From: Geobacillus thermocatenulatus
GTDB taxonomy: Bacteria > Bacillota > Bacilli > Bacillales > Anoxybacillaceae
Direction of reading: 5' to 3'
DNA: 64,000 bases
Assembly (NCBI RefSeq): GCF_002217655.1
Contig: NZ_NEWK01000002.1
Location: 249,164 to 313,163 of the forward strand
This document shows, one piece after another, positions 24,198 through 32,788 of the stretch (the stretch's first letter is position 1; the number at the start of each line of letters is the position of its first letter). Under the pieces are notes generated by a model that saw only the letters and a list, made by a program, of their open reading frames with translations, was not told the DNA's origin and searched no databases. The translations under genes and the position numbers were made by a program.

Positions 24198-24845
24198 ATG
24201 AAGATCATTTCCATCAACGTTGGAAAGCCGAAAATCCTCAACATGGACGGCCGTCCGATTGCGACCGGCATTGACAAAACGCCCGTGGAAGGGCCGGCCG
24301 CCGTCGGCAAGCTCAACTTGGCCGGCGACGGACAAGCCGATCTGGTCCATCATGGAGGAGAAGATAAAGCGATTTGCGCCTATCCGTCTGAGCATTTCGC
24401 CTATTGGGAAGAGCGATACGGCCGCCCATTTACGGCGGGGGCGTTTGGCGAAAACTGGACGCTTCTCGGGTTGACGGAAGACGATGTATGTCTTGGCGAC
24501 ATGTATGCCGCCGGCACGGCGCTCGTGCAAGTGTCGCAGCCGCGCCAGCCGTGTTCGAAACTAGCGTTTAAGCACCAGCTGCCCGATTTGCCGAAAGCCG
24601 TCTGCCAGACAGGAAAAAGCGGGTTTTATTTCCGCGTCTTGCAAGAAGGCGTCGTCGAGCCGGGCGCACCGCTTATCCTCATGGAGCGCGGGGCCGGGGC
24701 GCTATCGATCGCCTATATCAACCGCATTTACTATCATGACCGCGGCAATGTAGCAGCCATGGCGCAAATCGCCAGCCATCCCGCCTTATCCGCAAGCTGG
24801 CGCGAAACGTTTCAAAAGCGCCTCACCGCTCGGTCCCGGCCGTAA
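24198..24845 (+). CDS. MOSC domain protein (YiiM-like)
   Basis: The 215-residue MOSC protein has the cysteine-containing motif QPRQPCSKL (Cys near 115) expected to bind a sulfur atom or molybdenum cofactor, and the YiiM-type landmarks LAGDGQADLVHHGGEDKA and GAFGENW. YiiM-like proteins reduce N-hydroxylated compounds with Moco. The ribosome site GGGGGTGAAAGC is just before 24198. Cotranscription with an LLM flavoenzyme suggests a shared role in redox handling of small N- or S-containing compounds, which is inference. Confidence 0.87.
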   Translation: MKIISINVGKPKILNMDGRPIATGIDKTPVEGPAAVGKLNLAGDGQADLVHHGGEDKAICAYPSEHFAYWEERYGRPFTAGAFGENWTLLGLTEDDVCLGDMYAAGTALVQVSQPRQPCSKLAFKHQLPDLPKAVCQTGKSGFYFRVLQEGVVEPGAPLILMERGAGALSIAYINRIYYHDRGNVAAMAQIASHPALSASWRETFQKRLTARSRP

Positions 24846-25116
24846 AGCACAAAGCGATGGTCCCGTCTGTTTGGAGTGGCCGATGGACGAACGGGCAAGG
24901 CTTTGGCGCGGAAAGCAACCATCAAAAAGGCGCCCTTTTGCTTGGACGTCGTTACACATCGTAAAACAGGCGCTCGCGGAGGCCGATTCGCCTCACATCC
25001 CGTGGAGCGCCCCCCTTTACCTTGGCCGAGCGAAACGGCGCCACGTATCTTGGGACATCCTATTCCATAGCCTTATAGTAAAAATTTTTCTATTCAGGAA
25101 AACACCAATAACCTTC
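24846..25116. other. Intergenic stretch with no supported gene
   Basis: This GC-rich to AT-rich transition downstream of the MOSC gene has open frames without ribosome sites or family likeness. It marks the start of the decayed accessory region that extends to about 26340. Confidence 0.5.
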
Positions 25117-25290
25117 TTAATTTTCTTTGGTGTAATACTTTATAAAACTTACAAATGAAATGAAAACGATGGCAATGATATTAACCGCCACAGTAATCTG
25201 TTCCTTGTCAACAAACACATTGAACAACCAAACAAGAAAGAAAATGACTAATAAAATATCTTTATATTTTTGTTTAATTGTTTTTTTCAT
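25117..25290 (-). CDS. Small two-helix membrane protein, possible bacteriocin immunity protein
   Basis: This AT-rich reading frame encodes 57 residues starting MKKTIKQKYKDILLVIFFLV, with two hydrophobic segments (about 12-27 and 33-50) and Lys-rich ends. The ribosome site AAGAAAGGAAG lies 7 nt before the ATG. Size, two membrane helices and charge fit bacteriocin immunity proteins, and a cationic peptide frame lies nearby at 25749-25973. The codon use is clearly more AT-rich than the surrounding Geobacillus-like genes, pointing to transfer. The role is inferred, not shown. Confidence 0.55.
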   Translation of the reverse strand: MKKTIKQKYKDILLVIFFLVWLFNVFVDKEQITVAVNIIAIVFISFVSFIKYYTKEN

Positions 25291-25319
25291 CGCATTCTTC
25301 CTTTCTTAAGCACTTGAGT

Positions 25320-25746
25320 TCGTATGGAGGAGATCACGGATCTTCTCCGGTTCAACACTGCATCCAGCGACGCGATGGCCTCCAATTGGCGGTATCGGCG
25401 GACGAGCGCGGCGATCTCACTCAAACCGGGCCATCGTCGTCCCTTCCGTCACCCCAATGGAGTCCTTCGCGGCGTCGATCAACGCCTGAATTTTGGCTTT
25501 CTGCGGGCATTTCAGCCCTTCGCTTTGCCGGTGCACCTCGATGAGCTCTTGGGCGGATCGGCCTGCCATATCGGCCGGAAGCGGCGTCCACTCCAGCACT
25601 GAAAGCGCCATTTTTCCCAAGTCGCGAAACACCGTCCAAAGCTCCGGAAAATACCGGTCGGTCCAGCGGACGAGCGCGTTTTTCACCGCCGTCTGTTCCT
25701 TGCTCTGCTGTAGGAGTTGCGCTTGTCTCGTTAGCTTGGGCGCCAT
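25320..25746 (-). mobile_element. IS110-family transposase remnant, frameshifted and truncated
   Basis: The minus strand encodes TAVKNALVRWTDRYFPELWT and later IQALIDAAKDSIGVTEGTTM, which read like the region between the DEDD and transposase_20 domains of an IS110 element. The reading frame breaks just after MARFE near 25420-25425; the other frame then continues EIAALVRRYRQLEAI. Both ends of the protein are missing, so the element is dead. The match is from memory of Geobacillus IS110 proteins. Confidence 0.65.
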
Positions 25747-25748
25747 CC

Positions 25749-25973
25749 AAAATTCTAAAAGTTAAGTCAGCATTAAAAGCTCTTGGAGGAACAGCCAAAT
25801 TTGTCTCTACCGCTATCAATTACTATCAAAATTACAGAAAACTAAAATATTCTCGGACTGTTGCTTGGGAACGTGCAGTGAATGCCGCCGCTTCTAATGT
25901 TGCTCCAGATTTAAAAGATGCTTTATTGAGTTTCTTTGGAATTGCTTCCATTGTTTCTGCTTGCACTGAATAG
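25749..25973 (+). pseudogene. C-terminal fragment of a small cationic, bacteriocin-like protein
   Basis: A 74-codon AT-rich frame ending at the TAG at 25971-25973 reads KILKVKSALKALGGTAKFVS, then a Tyr- and Lys-rich stretch, ending LLSFFGIASIVSACTE. It begins at the edge of the IS110 remnant without start codon or ribosome site, so the 5' part appears lost. The amphipathic, cationic and Gly-containing sequence with a hydrophobic tail is bacteriocin-like, but no family is recognised. The low GC content matches the small membrane gene at 25117-25290. Confidence 0.4.
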
Positions 25974-25983
25974 TTTGCTGAAA

Positions 25984-26031
25984 AAGAGGCTGTCTCAAAA
26001 GGTCGCTAACCAACCTTTTGAATCCAGCCTC
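25984..26031. repeat. Nested hairpin, IS end or terminator
   Basis: GAGGCTG (25986-25992) pairs with CAGCCTC (26025-26031), and inside it AAAAGGT pairs with ACCTTTT. GAGGCTGTCTCAAAA is typical of several IS termini. It could also end transcripts from either side. Confidence 0.5.
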
Positions 26032-26353
26032 TTCTTTGGCATAGGCATGATGTTGGCCGCATTTGGCTCACGACAGCGGATCCATTTGATAGCCAAGTCA
26101 AGCACCCGGCAACGGCGGTTGTACTAGGAACGTTCGAGAAACGAGCCGTTTGTGAACAAATTTCCCGTGACAAAACGATGCCATGTCCGTTCGGATGGAA
26201 AACCGATCCACTTTCCTCAAAGATGAATCGCGATGACCACGGCGGCGGTTGCGGCGTTGCGGGCACATCTGAATCGATGAAAGTTGGGCAGAAACCAAAC
26301 CCGTAGTGAACCGAAAAAATGTTCTCCACAAAGTCTTGATGGACTCCATACAG
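26032..26353 (-). mobile_element. Decayed insertion-sequence-like remnant
   Basis: Minus-strand frames here (for example the 107 codons at 26006-26329) are full of Ser, Pro and Cys without a clear fold. They end at the hairpin at 25984-26031 that looks like an IS terminus. I read this as leftover transposase DNA of unknown family. No intact gene is supported before the ABC transporter stop at 26354. Confidence 0.35.
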
Positions 26354-28156
26354 TTATGCCTGTTGCACACCGCACAACCAATAGCGTTGATACAATTGAA
26401 AATAAAATCCTTTTACGGCCAACAGCTCTTCATGCGTTCCTTGTTCGATCACCTTGCCTTCGTTGAGCACAACGATGCGATCAGCCTGTTGAATCGTGTT
26501 CAGCCGGTGCGCGATGACCAAGCACGTCCGGCCGTTCATGAGCCGGGCGAGCGCTTCTTGAATGCGCACTTCGGTCACCGTATCAATGTTGCTCGTCGCT
26601 TCGTCCAAAATCAAAATGGCCGGGTCGGCGATCATCGCCCGGGCGATGGCCAACAGCTGTCGCTGCCCTTGGCTGATTCCGCCGCCTCCGGGGGACAGCA
26701 CGGTGTCATAGCCGTTCGGCAGCTTCATAATAAACGAGTGGGCGTTCGCCTGGCGGGCCGCCTCCTCGACTTCTTCATCGGTCGCCTCAAGCCGGCCGTA
26801 ACGAATGTTGTCGCGGATCGTTCCCGCGAACAAAAACGTATCTTGAAGCACAAACGCCATATGCCGGCGCAAACTCGCTCGCTTGATCGTCCGGCTGTCG
26901 CGCCCGTCGATCAAAATCACGCCTCGATCTGGATCGTAAAAGCGGGTCAACAGCTGCAATACGGTCGTTTTGCCCGCTCCAGTCGGGCCGACAAGCGCGA
27001 TCGTCTCCCCTGGGGCGACAGAAAACGTAACGCCATCAAGCGCCGGACGCTGTTTGTCGTAAGAAAAGGCGACTTGGCGAAACTCGATGCGTCCATCAAG
27101 CCGGTCCAAGACCACCGCTTCCCGCTCGTCTTCCTCTTCCTTCGGCAAATCTAAAATTTCCAACACCCGCTCGGCGCCAGCCAACGCCGACAGCAGTGTG
27201 TTCCATTGATTGGCCAGATCATTAAGCGGTCGGGTAAACTGGCGGGCGTATTCGACAAACACGACGATCGTCCCGACCGATATCGCTCCTTTGGCCGCCA
27301 GCCATCCGCCGACGCCGGCGATGAGGGCGAAGCTTACGTTGTTTAAAAAGTTCATCAGCTTCGGGATGAAGCCAGAATACGTTTGCGCCCAAAACCCGGC
27401 TTGTTTCAGCTCGGCATTTTTGCGCGCCAATTCAGACTCCATCCGCTCTTCTTGGGAAAACAGCTTCACGACTTTCTGTCCGGAAATGACCTCTTCGATA
27501 AAGCCGTTCATCTCACCGAGCGCCCGTTGCTGCTCACGGAAACGCACCCGCGTCCGGTTGGTGATCCAGCGCATGCCCACATACATCAGCGGCACGACAA
27601 CAAGCGTTACGATCGTCAACACCACACTCTGTGAAAGCATGACCACGATCGCGCCCATCAACGTCAACGTGCTCGAGACGACCTGGACAACCGTACTGTT
27701 AAATGTCTGGCTCATATTGTCGATGTCGTTTGTAATCCGGCTCATCAGCTCCCCTTGCTGGCGGCGGTCAAAAAACGAAATCGGCAGCTCATGAAAATGG
27801 CGAAACAACCGCTCGCGAATCCCCCGCACCGTCCGCTGGCCGACATCGATCATCCAATAGTTTTGCCAAAACGTCGCCGCGCCAAGAGACATATAAATGG
27901 CAAGAAGCAAAACAAGCGTCGCGAAAAAACCGTCCGTCTTCCGCTCGACGATGTACACATCGACCGCCCTGCCGATGACGTACGGACCGGCGAGCGCCAG
28001 CGCTGAGCTGACGACAACCATCACAACCGACGCAAACAACTTTCGTTTTTGCGGGGAGATGAACACCCAAAGCCGACGCAACGTGCCGACGCTGTTTTTC
28101 GCCCGTTGCGCACTTGCGCCAACACGCGCTCCGTGCGGGCTATGCCGTAGTGACAT
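26354..28156 (-). CDS. Heterodimeric ABC exporter, subunit with consensus ATP site (TM288-like)
   Basis: The protein of about 600 residues is a half-transporter: six membrane helices (about 40-330) and a C-terminal ATPase with Walker A GPTGAGKTT, signature ISQGQRQLL, Walker B ILILDEATSNID and H-loop VIAHRLNT. Glu and His are intact, so it carries the catalytic residues. With the upstream partner it forms a TM287/288-like heterodimer that exports hydrophobic compounds. The start at 28156 follows GAAGGG; a further in-frame ATG at 28231 lies inside the partner gene. The two genes overlap by 17 nt. Confidence 0.92.
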   Translation of the reverse strand: MSLRHSPHGARVGASAQRAKNSVGTLRRLWVFISPQKRKLFASVVMVVVSSALALAGPYVIGRAVDVYIVERKTDGFFATLVLLLAIYMSLGAATFWQNYWMIDVGQRTVRGIRERLFRHFHELPISFFDRRQQGELMSRITNDIDNMSQTFNSTVVQVVSSTLTLMGAIVVMLSQSVVLTIVTLVVVPLMYVGMRWITNRTRVRFREQQRALGEMNGFIEEVISGQKVVKLFSQEERMESELARKNAELKQAGFWAQTYSGFIPKLMNFLNNVSFALIAGVGGWLAAKGAISVGTIVVFVEYARQFTRPLNDLANQWNTLLSALAGAERVLEILDLPKEEEDEREAVVLDRLDGRIEFRQVAFSYDKQRPALDGVTFSVAPGETIALVGPTGAGKTTVLQLLTRFYDPDRGVILIDGRDSRTIKRASLRRHMAFVLQDTFLFAGTIRDNIRYGRLEATDEEVEEAARQANAHSFIMKLPNGYDTVLSPGGGGISQGQRQLLAIARAMIADPAILILDEATSNIDTVTEVRIQEALARLMNGRTCLVIAHRLNTIQQADRIVVLNEGKVIEQGTHEELLAVKGFYFQLYQRYWLCGVQQA

Positions 28157-29876
28157 CCACCGATCCCTTCTTTCCTTCCTGCGTGGCGACGATGCGTCGA
28201 TACAGTTCGCTTGTCGCCAGCAGTTGTTCATGGCTTCCTTGCGCGATCAGGCGGCCGTCTTCCAAAAGCAAAATGGTATCCGCCGCCATCGCTGTGCTCA
28301 CCTTTTGCGTCACCATCACCGTCGTGCACGCATACCGCCGCAACGCTGCGAGCAGCTTTGCTTCCGTCTCTGCATCGAGCGCGCTTGTGCTGTCATCCAA
28401 AAGCAAAATGCGCGGCTGCCCCACCAAGGCGCGGGCGACCGACAGCCGCTGCTTTTGCCCGCCTGATAAATTGACGCCCTTTTGACCGATCCTTGCGCCG
28501 TATCCATCCGGAAACTGGGTGATCGTTTCGTGAATTTGCGCATCACAAGCCGCCTGCACAATCTCTTCCATCGACGCAGTGATCTTGCCGAAGCGGAGGT
28601 TGTCAGCAACCGTTCCGGAAAATAGCAGCACTTCCTGCGGGACAAAACGAACATAGGAGCGCAACTTCTCCACGGAAAACTCGCGCACGTCGACGCCATC
28701 GATCAACACTCGTCCGGAACTTGGTTCATACAGCCGGGGGATGAGCTGAAGAAGCGTCGATTTGCCGGCCCCAGTCGCCCCTAAAATCGCCGCTGTTTCT
28801 TGGGCGCGGATGACAAACGATACGTCAGAAAGCGCGTCAAGTTCACTGTCTGGATAGCGGAACGAAACGTGCTCAAAGCGAATTTCCCCGCGCTGGATGA
28901 TCGGCCCATCGGCTCCGTGCCCCCCGCTTTGCTCTTCCCGCTCCTCAAGCAGTTCAGCGAGGCGGGCGGCCGAGGCGCGCGCCCGTGAAAACGCCATCGT
29001 AATAAATGTAAACATCGACAACGCCGCCGTGGCCCTTGTGGCGTAATTGATGACGGCCACGACTTGCCCTGCGCTCGCCGTCCCAGACTCAACATCCAGA
29101 CGGCCGAAAAACAACAGTGCAATGATGGCGGTGTTCATTACCACCAGCAATGTTGGGGTGATCGTTTCAACGAGGCGCAGCACGCCCATCGTCCGCTCCA
29201 TGAGCGCATCATTCGCCGCCGCAAATCGCTCCTCTTCGTATTCTTTTCTCATCCACGCTTTGATGAGGCGCATGCCGGCCAAATTTTCGCGCATCACACC
29301 GTTGACGCGGTCAAGCGCTCGTTGAACGGCGGAAAAGGACGCCGCCGCTTTTTGTACAACCCACAATAAAAAAGCGGCGGACAGAGGAACGGCCACCGCC
29401 AAGACAAGCGCCAGGCGCGCATGAACGACAAACGCCATCGCGACGCCGAAAACGACGAGAAGCGGTGCACGCAAGGCGATGCGCAAACTCATAAACAACA
29501 TGTTTTGCACTTGCGTTACATCGTTCGTCATCCGGGTGACGAGCGAAGCCGGCGACAGCTGCTCGATGCGCGCAAGCGAAAACGATTGGATTTTGGCAAA
29601 CAGCGCCGTCCGCAGCGCAAATCCGTACTCCTGACCGACGTAGGCAGCGGCAAATGAGTTGGCGATGCCCGAGGCAAACGCCAACAGAGACGCCCCGAGC
29701 ATCACTGCTCCCCACGTGAAAATGGCCGCAACATCCTGTTTCATGATGCCTTCATCGATGATTTTCCCCATCAACAGCGGCTGCCAAAGCTCGATGATGA
29801 GCTCGGTCAACATAAACAACCAAGCTAACGCCATCCACTTCCCATATGGCCGCAAATAGATCAGCACCCGCCCCAT
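28140..29876 (-). CDS. Heterodimeric ABC exporter, subunit with degenerate ATP site (TM287-like)
   Basis: This 578-residue half-transporter has six membrane helices and an ATPase domain with Walker A GATGAGKST and signature LSGGQKQR. Its Walker B is ILLLDDSTSALD, with Asp in place of the catalytic Glu, and its switch reads MVTQKVST, with Gln in place of His. The same substitutions mark TM287 of Thermotoga and the non-catalytic subunits of related exporters. The start at 29876 has an AGGAG site, rather far upstream. No regulator lies beside it. The substrate is probably a drug or lipid-like compound. Confidence 0.92.
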   Translation of the reverse strand: MGRVLIYLRPYGKWMALAWLFMLTELIIELWQPLLMGKIIDEGIMKQDVAAIFTWGAVMLGASLLAFASGIANSFAAAYVGQEYGFALRTALFAKIQSFSLARIEQLSPASLVTRMTNDVTQVQNMLFMSLRIALRAPLLVVFGVAMAFVVHARLALVLAVAVPLSAAFLLWVVQKAAASFSAVQRALDRVNGVMRENLAGMRLIKAWMRKEYEEERFAAANDALMERTMGVLRLVETITPTLLVVMNTAIIALLFFGRLDVESGTASAGQVVAVINYATRATAALSMFTFITMAFSRARASAARLAELLEEREEQSGGHGADGPIIQRGEIRFEHVSFRYPDSELDALSDVSFVIRAQETAAILGATGAGKSTLLQLIPRLYEPSSGRVLIDGVDVREFSVEKLRSYVRFVPQEVLLFSGTVADNLRFGKITASMEEIVQAACDAQIHETITQFPDGYGARIGQKGVNLSGGQKQRLSVARALVGQPRILLLDDSTSALDAETEAKLLAALRRYACTTVMVTQKVSTAMAADTILLLEDGRLIAQGSHEQLLATSELYRRIVATQEGKKGSVDVTTA

Positions 29877-30130
29877 GTCTGCGCCACTCTCCTCTCCATT
29901 CCGATCGCGGGGCCCAGCCGCCGTTCATCGTTGTGTATAATTTTATTCTAAACCCGAAATATTTATTTGACAATGAGAATGCATTGGCAGAAGCGGAGAT
30001 GCTCCCGGCTAAAAGGCGCAAAACCCCCGAGCGGATGTCTCGTCGCTCGAGGGCCATCGGCGGCAATAGGGGAACAACGGGTCTGTTCAGTCGTTTCGAG
30101 CGGGATGCCCGATTCGCGGATGGTCAACTA
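29877..30130. other. Intergenic stretch upstream of the ABC exporter
   Basis: The promoter for the exporter should lie here, in the AT-rich part around 29940-29975, but no clear -35/-10 pair stands out. No gene is supported. Confidence 0.4.
30021..30053 (-). terminator. Probable terminator downstream of the partner-switching genes
   Basis: Minus strand CCCTCGAGCG pairs with CGCTCGGGGG (one bulge) around a 10 nt loop, then TTTTG. It is about 330 bp past the STAS gene. Confidence 0.6.
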
Positions 30131-30305
30131 CCCCCACTTCGCTAACGCTTGAAGTGGGGGCTTGCCACTCCCCAGAAGTATTTGCCTCACCTCTCTTTCA
30201 CTAAATATATTGCTTCCAGATCCATGCACGGGTCTGTGAAGCAGGGGGTTATTCCGTCTCCCGTCACACCTTGGCGCGACGAAGGCAAGCCTGTGGCTTG
30301 CCTTC
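30131..30305 (-). mobile_element. IS200/IS605-like end, possible orphan TnpB RNA region
   Basis: CCCCCACTTC (30131-30140) and GAAGTGGGGG (30151-30160) form a perfect 10 bp hairpin, flanked on the minus strand by AAGC before it and TAGTTGACC after it. A second perfect 11 bp hairpin (GAAGGCAAGCC/GGCTTGCCTTC, 30281-30305) lies upstream on that strand. Hairpins of this kind are found at the right ends of TnpB-bearing IS605 elements, where the omega RNA is made. No TnpA or TnpB frame is present, so this would be a remnant. The call is by resemblance only. Confidence 0.4.
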
Positions 30306-30385
30306 AGCAGTCGAAAAAATAGACGACACGCTTTTGGGCCAGCGAAACGTGAAATCTTCCAGTTGATTCGGCATAAGAGCCATGT

Positions 30386-30811
30386 TTATGACGAACGCTG
30401 ACGCCATGCCGAATAAAGCACCTCCTGGCTCATATGGTCGAAAGAGCTTGGCAATGCAAGGGACAACAGCTGTTGTTCATCGCCAACGATCGGCAGCAGC
30501 CGGTCGAGCTTGGCCATCAGCAAAATCTTTTCAATAACCGCGTTATCCCGGACGACGATCGCCATGGCGCGGCTTTCGCTGACGATTTGCTTAAAAAAGC
30601 GGACAAGGAGTGAAAGTCCTGTACTATCCAAAAATTGGAGTCCGCTTACATCGACAACGACAAGGCGGCGCTTGATAGCAGCCATGGCCGTCGCCAATTT
30701 TTGTTCCGCCGCGAGCTGCGTGTCATAGGCGAGCCGTCCCGTTAGCTTGATGCATTCGTATGCGCGTTCTACAACCATTTCCAATTCAAACGACAACCGA
30801 TGCTGTTTCAT
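30386..30811 (-). CDS. STAS domain anti-anti-sigma type protein
   Basis: The 141-residue protein is a SpoIIAA/RsbV-like STAS domain with the phosphoacceptor motif LDSTGLSLLV near residues 62-71 (Ser63). The antagonist, when unphosphorylated, binds the anti-sigma kinase and frees its target. A C-terminal extension of about 25 residues is unusual for the minimal fold. It lies 93 bp after the anti-sigma type kinase gene and 531 bp after the phosphatase gene, so the three form a partner-switching set. The ribosome site is GGGGGATAC. Confidence 0.88.
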   Translation of the reverse strand: MKQHRLSFELEMVVERAYECIKLTGRLAYDTQLAAEQKLATAMAAIKRRLVVVDVSGLQFLDSTGLSLLVRFFKQIVSESRAMAIVVRDNAVIEKILLMAKLDRLLPIVGDEQQLLSLALPSSFDHMSQEVLYSAWRQRSS

Positions 30812-30904
30812 TGTATCCCCCTATCGTTGACCAGCCATGCCCTGCCCTCGGCCACCACCCGCATTCGTTCCGATCACATGGGTGCATCATGGCACCAAAG
30901 CCCG

Positions 30905-31330
30905 TTATGTTGCATTCCGACTCATTTTCATGACCAGCATCCGACGGCCGACCTTCCGCTCAACCCACATAACGTCATCCATAATTTCTCGGATGAATAG
31001 CAGCCCTCGTCCCGATTCGGCGAGCAATACATCAGAGAGCGTCATTTGATCGAGCTGCTCGATCACGTCCGCCGGAACGCCGCCGCCCTCATCTTCAACC
31101 GCCACGACCACATCAGCGCTTGTGACGAAAAAGGAGAGCGAAATCGTCCCCGCCTCCATCCCCGACCGTTGAATAGCTTTGACGGCATTGACGACCGCTT
31201 CATGCACCGCCAACACAAACAATTCCGCATCACGGACCGCAAACAACGAAGCAGCCTGCTCTGCAAGAAGATGGCAAAACAAAATCGCTTCCTCGTCCGC
31301 TCGGCAGCGCACGATCCATTCACACACCAC
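30905..31330 (-). CDS. Anti-sigma factor type serine kinase (RsbW/SpoIIAB-like)
   Basis: The 141-residue HATPase_c domain has the N-box LAVHEAVVNAVKAIQ near 38-52, a DEGGG box near 80 and the G2 loop ESGRGLLFIREIMDD near 105. It would phosphorylate the STAS protein and hold a target protein inactive. Two GTG codons begin at 31330; the ribosome site is weak. It follows the PP2C stop by 12 nt. No sigma factor gene is present nearby, so its target is elsewhere or is another type of protein. Confidence 0.86.
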   Translation of the reverse strand: MVCEWIVRCRADEEAILFCHLLAEQAASLFAVRDAELFVLAVHEAVVNAVKAIQRSGMEAGTISLSFFVTSADVVVAVEDEGGGVPADVIEQLDQMTLSDVLLAESGRGLLFIREIMDDVMWVERKVGRRMLVMKMSRNAT

Positions 31331-31342
31331 AAAGCGTCCCGC

Positions 31343-32788
31343 CTATCCATGAACCGTGATGGACAACAAGCAAATGTCGTCGGAAGGGCTGACGAGCGGC
31401 GGACCTTGGCTGATTAAACGTTCAAGGAAGCGTTTATCCGGCAAATGGCGGCACATTTGCGTGCATAAGCGAATTTTTTCAATGCTTTGCAAAATCGACG
31501 GATCGATCTCCTCTAAAATGCCGTCTGTATACAAAAGGAGGCGGGCCCGCCTGTCGTAATGAATCACCCCTTTTTCAAACGGCAAGGAAAACGGGCTGCC
31601 GATCGCCAAACCGCCTTTGTCCAACTCATGGACGCTTCCATCGTCAAACACGAGCAGCCCAGCCGGATGGCCGGCGTTCGTATATTCAATTTTTCGCTCT
31701 TTCGTGTCAATCACTAAATAAATCATGGAAAACAGGTGACGGATGTCATTGGCGCCATCAGGAAACAACGTTTGCACATGCTTTTCCAGCTCGCTCGCCA
31801 CCGAGACCGGGTCGATGACGCGCACGATCAACCCGCGCAAAAGCGAGCGGAGCAACATGCTCACCAAGGCCGACGAAATGCCGTGGCCCATCACGTCGAT
31901 GACGATCACCCCATAGCGGTACAGGTCGATTTGATAGCAAGCGTAAATATCGCCTGACAAATCATCCGACGGAATATAGACGGCATCCATCGTCACCGCC
32001 TCGTTTTGAATGAGCGGCGTCAGCAAATTTTGCTGAATTTTTTTGGCCAGCTCGACTTGGCGCCGCCGCTCCGCCTCTTTTTGCTTTTGCTTCGTCTCGT
32101 CTTGGACAAGGACGATATATCCGTCCGCCTGAAGCACGGGAATGACCGTATAGGCGACATTGGCGGCCGTGCCGTCCCGGCGCTGCACCATCCCTTCGCC
32201 GCATCGCTGCTCTTTGGGAGGAAACGGAAGCCATGTTTGACTGCCGCAACGAAAGAGCGACCATATCGGGCGGCCGACCGCCTCTTCTTTTCGGCGCCCA
32301 AACAGCCGCTCGGCACTCAGCCCCCAATCTTGCACGGTTCCGTCCGCCGCCACCGGAACAACCGCAAACGGGGCGGAATCGTAAATGACCTCGAGCAACT
32401 CAGACGGCGTCGGTCGATCAGCCGAAGGCATAGCCGTTTGTTCAACAAAATGCCAAACGAGCCATTCTCCCTCGCTGCCTGACAACCGATAGACGTTCAT
32501 CCAGCTCGTATAGGTTTTCCCGCTTTTCGCCACATGGCGCGCTTCCCCTTGCCAACATCCGTCCTTTTTTACCAACTCGGCGATGCCGTCCAACAACGCG
32601 GCTGACCATTCGGCTGAAAACAGAACGCCGACCGGCCGCCCGACTAATTCGTTTTTGGCAAATCCGAGCCATCTTGGCGTCGGCTCGCTGACCGCAACAA
32701 TCGAAAGTTGACGGTCGGTAATCACCATGCCGCTGCCCAACTGTTCCGCATCTAGCTGATCGATCGCCTGTACATTCGCCTTCACCAT
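31343..32788 (-). CDS. PAS-PAS-PP2C (SpoIIE-type) phosphatase
   Basis: The 481-residue protein has two PAS-like domains (about 10-115 and 125-235), a short coiled linker (KQKQKEAERRRQVELAKKIQ) and a PP2C/SpoIIE phosphatase domain from about 260, with metal-binding landmarks PSDDLSGDIY, VIDVMGHGISSAL and SPSDDICLL. It would dephosphorylate the STAS protein when its PAS domains sense a signal such as redox state, light or a ligand, and so start the switch. It is cytosolic, with no membrane segment. The start at 32788 has AAAAAGGG. It is the first gene of the module. Confidence 0.9.
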   Translation of the reverse strand: MVKANVQAIDQLDAEQLGSGMVITDRQLSIVAVSEPTPRWLGFAKNELVGRPVGVLFSAEWSAALLDGIAELVKKDGCWQGEARHVAKSGKTYTSWMNVYRLSGSEGEWLVWHFVEQTAMPSADRPTPSELLEVIYDSAPFAVVPVAADGTVQDWGLSAERLFGRRKEEAVGRPIWSLFRCGSQTWLPFPPKEQRCGEGMVQRRDGTAANVAYTVIPVLQADGYIVLVQDETKQKQKEAERRRQVELAKKIQQNLLTPLIQNEAVTMDAVYIPSDDLSGDIYACYQIDLYRYGVIVIDVMGHGISSALVSMLLRSLLRGLIVRVIDPVSVASELEKHVQTLFPDGANDIRHLFSMIYLVIDTKERKIEYTNAGHPAGLLVFDDGSVHELDKGGLAIGSPFSLPFEKGVIHYDRRARLLLYTDGILEEIDPSILQSIEKIRLCTQMCRHLPDKRFLERLISQGPPLVSPSDDICLLSITVHG

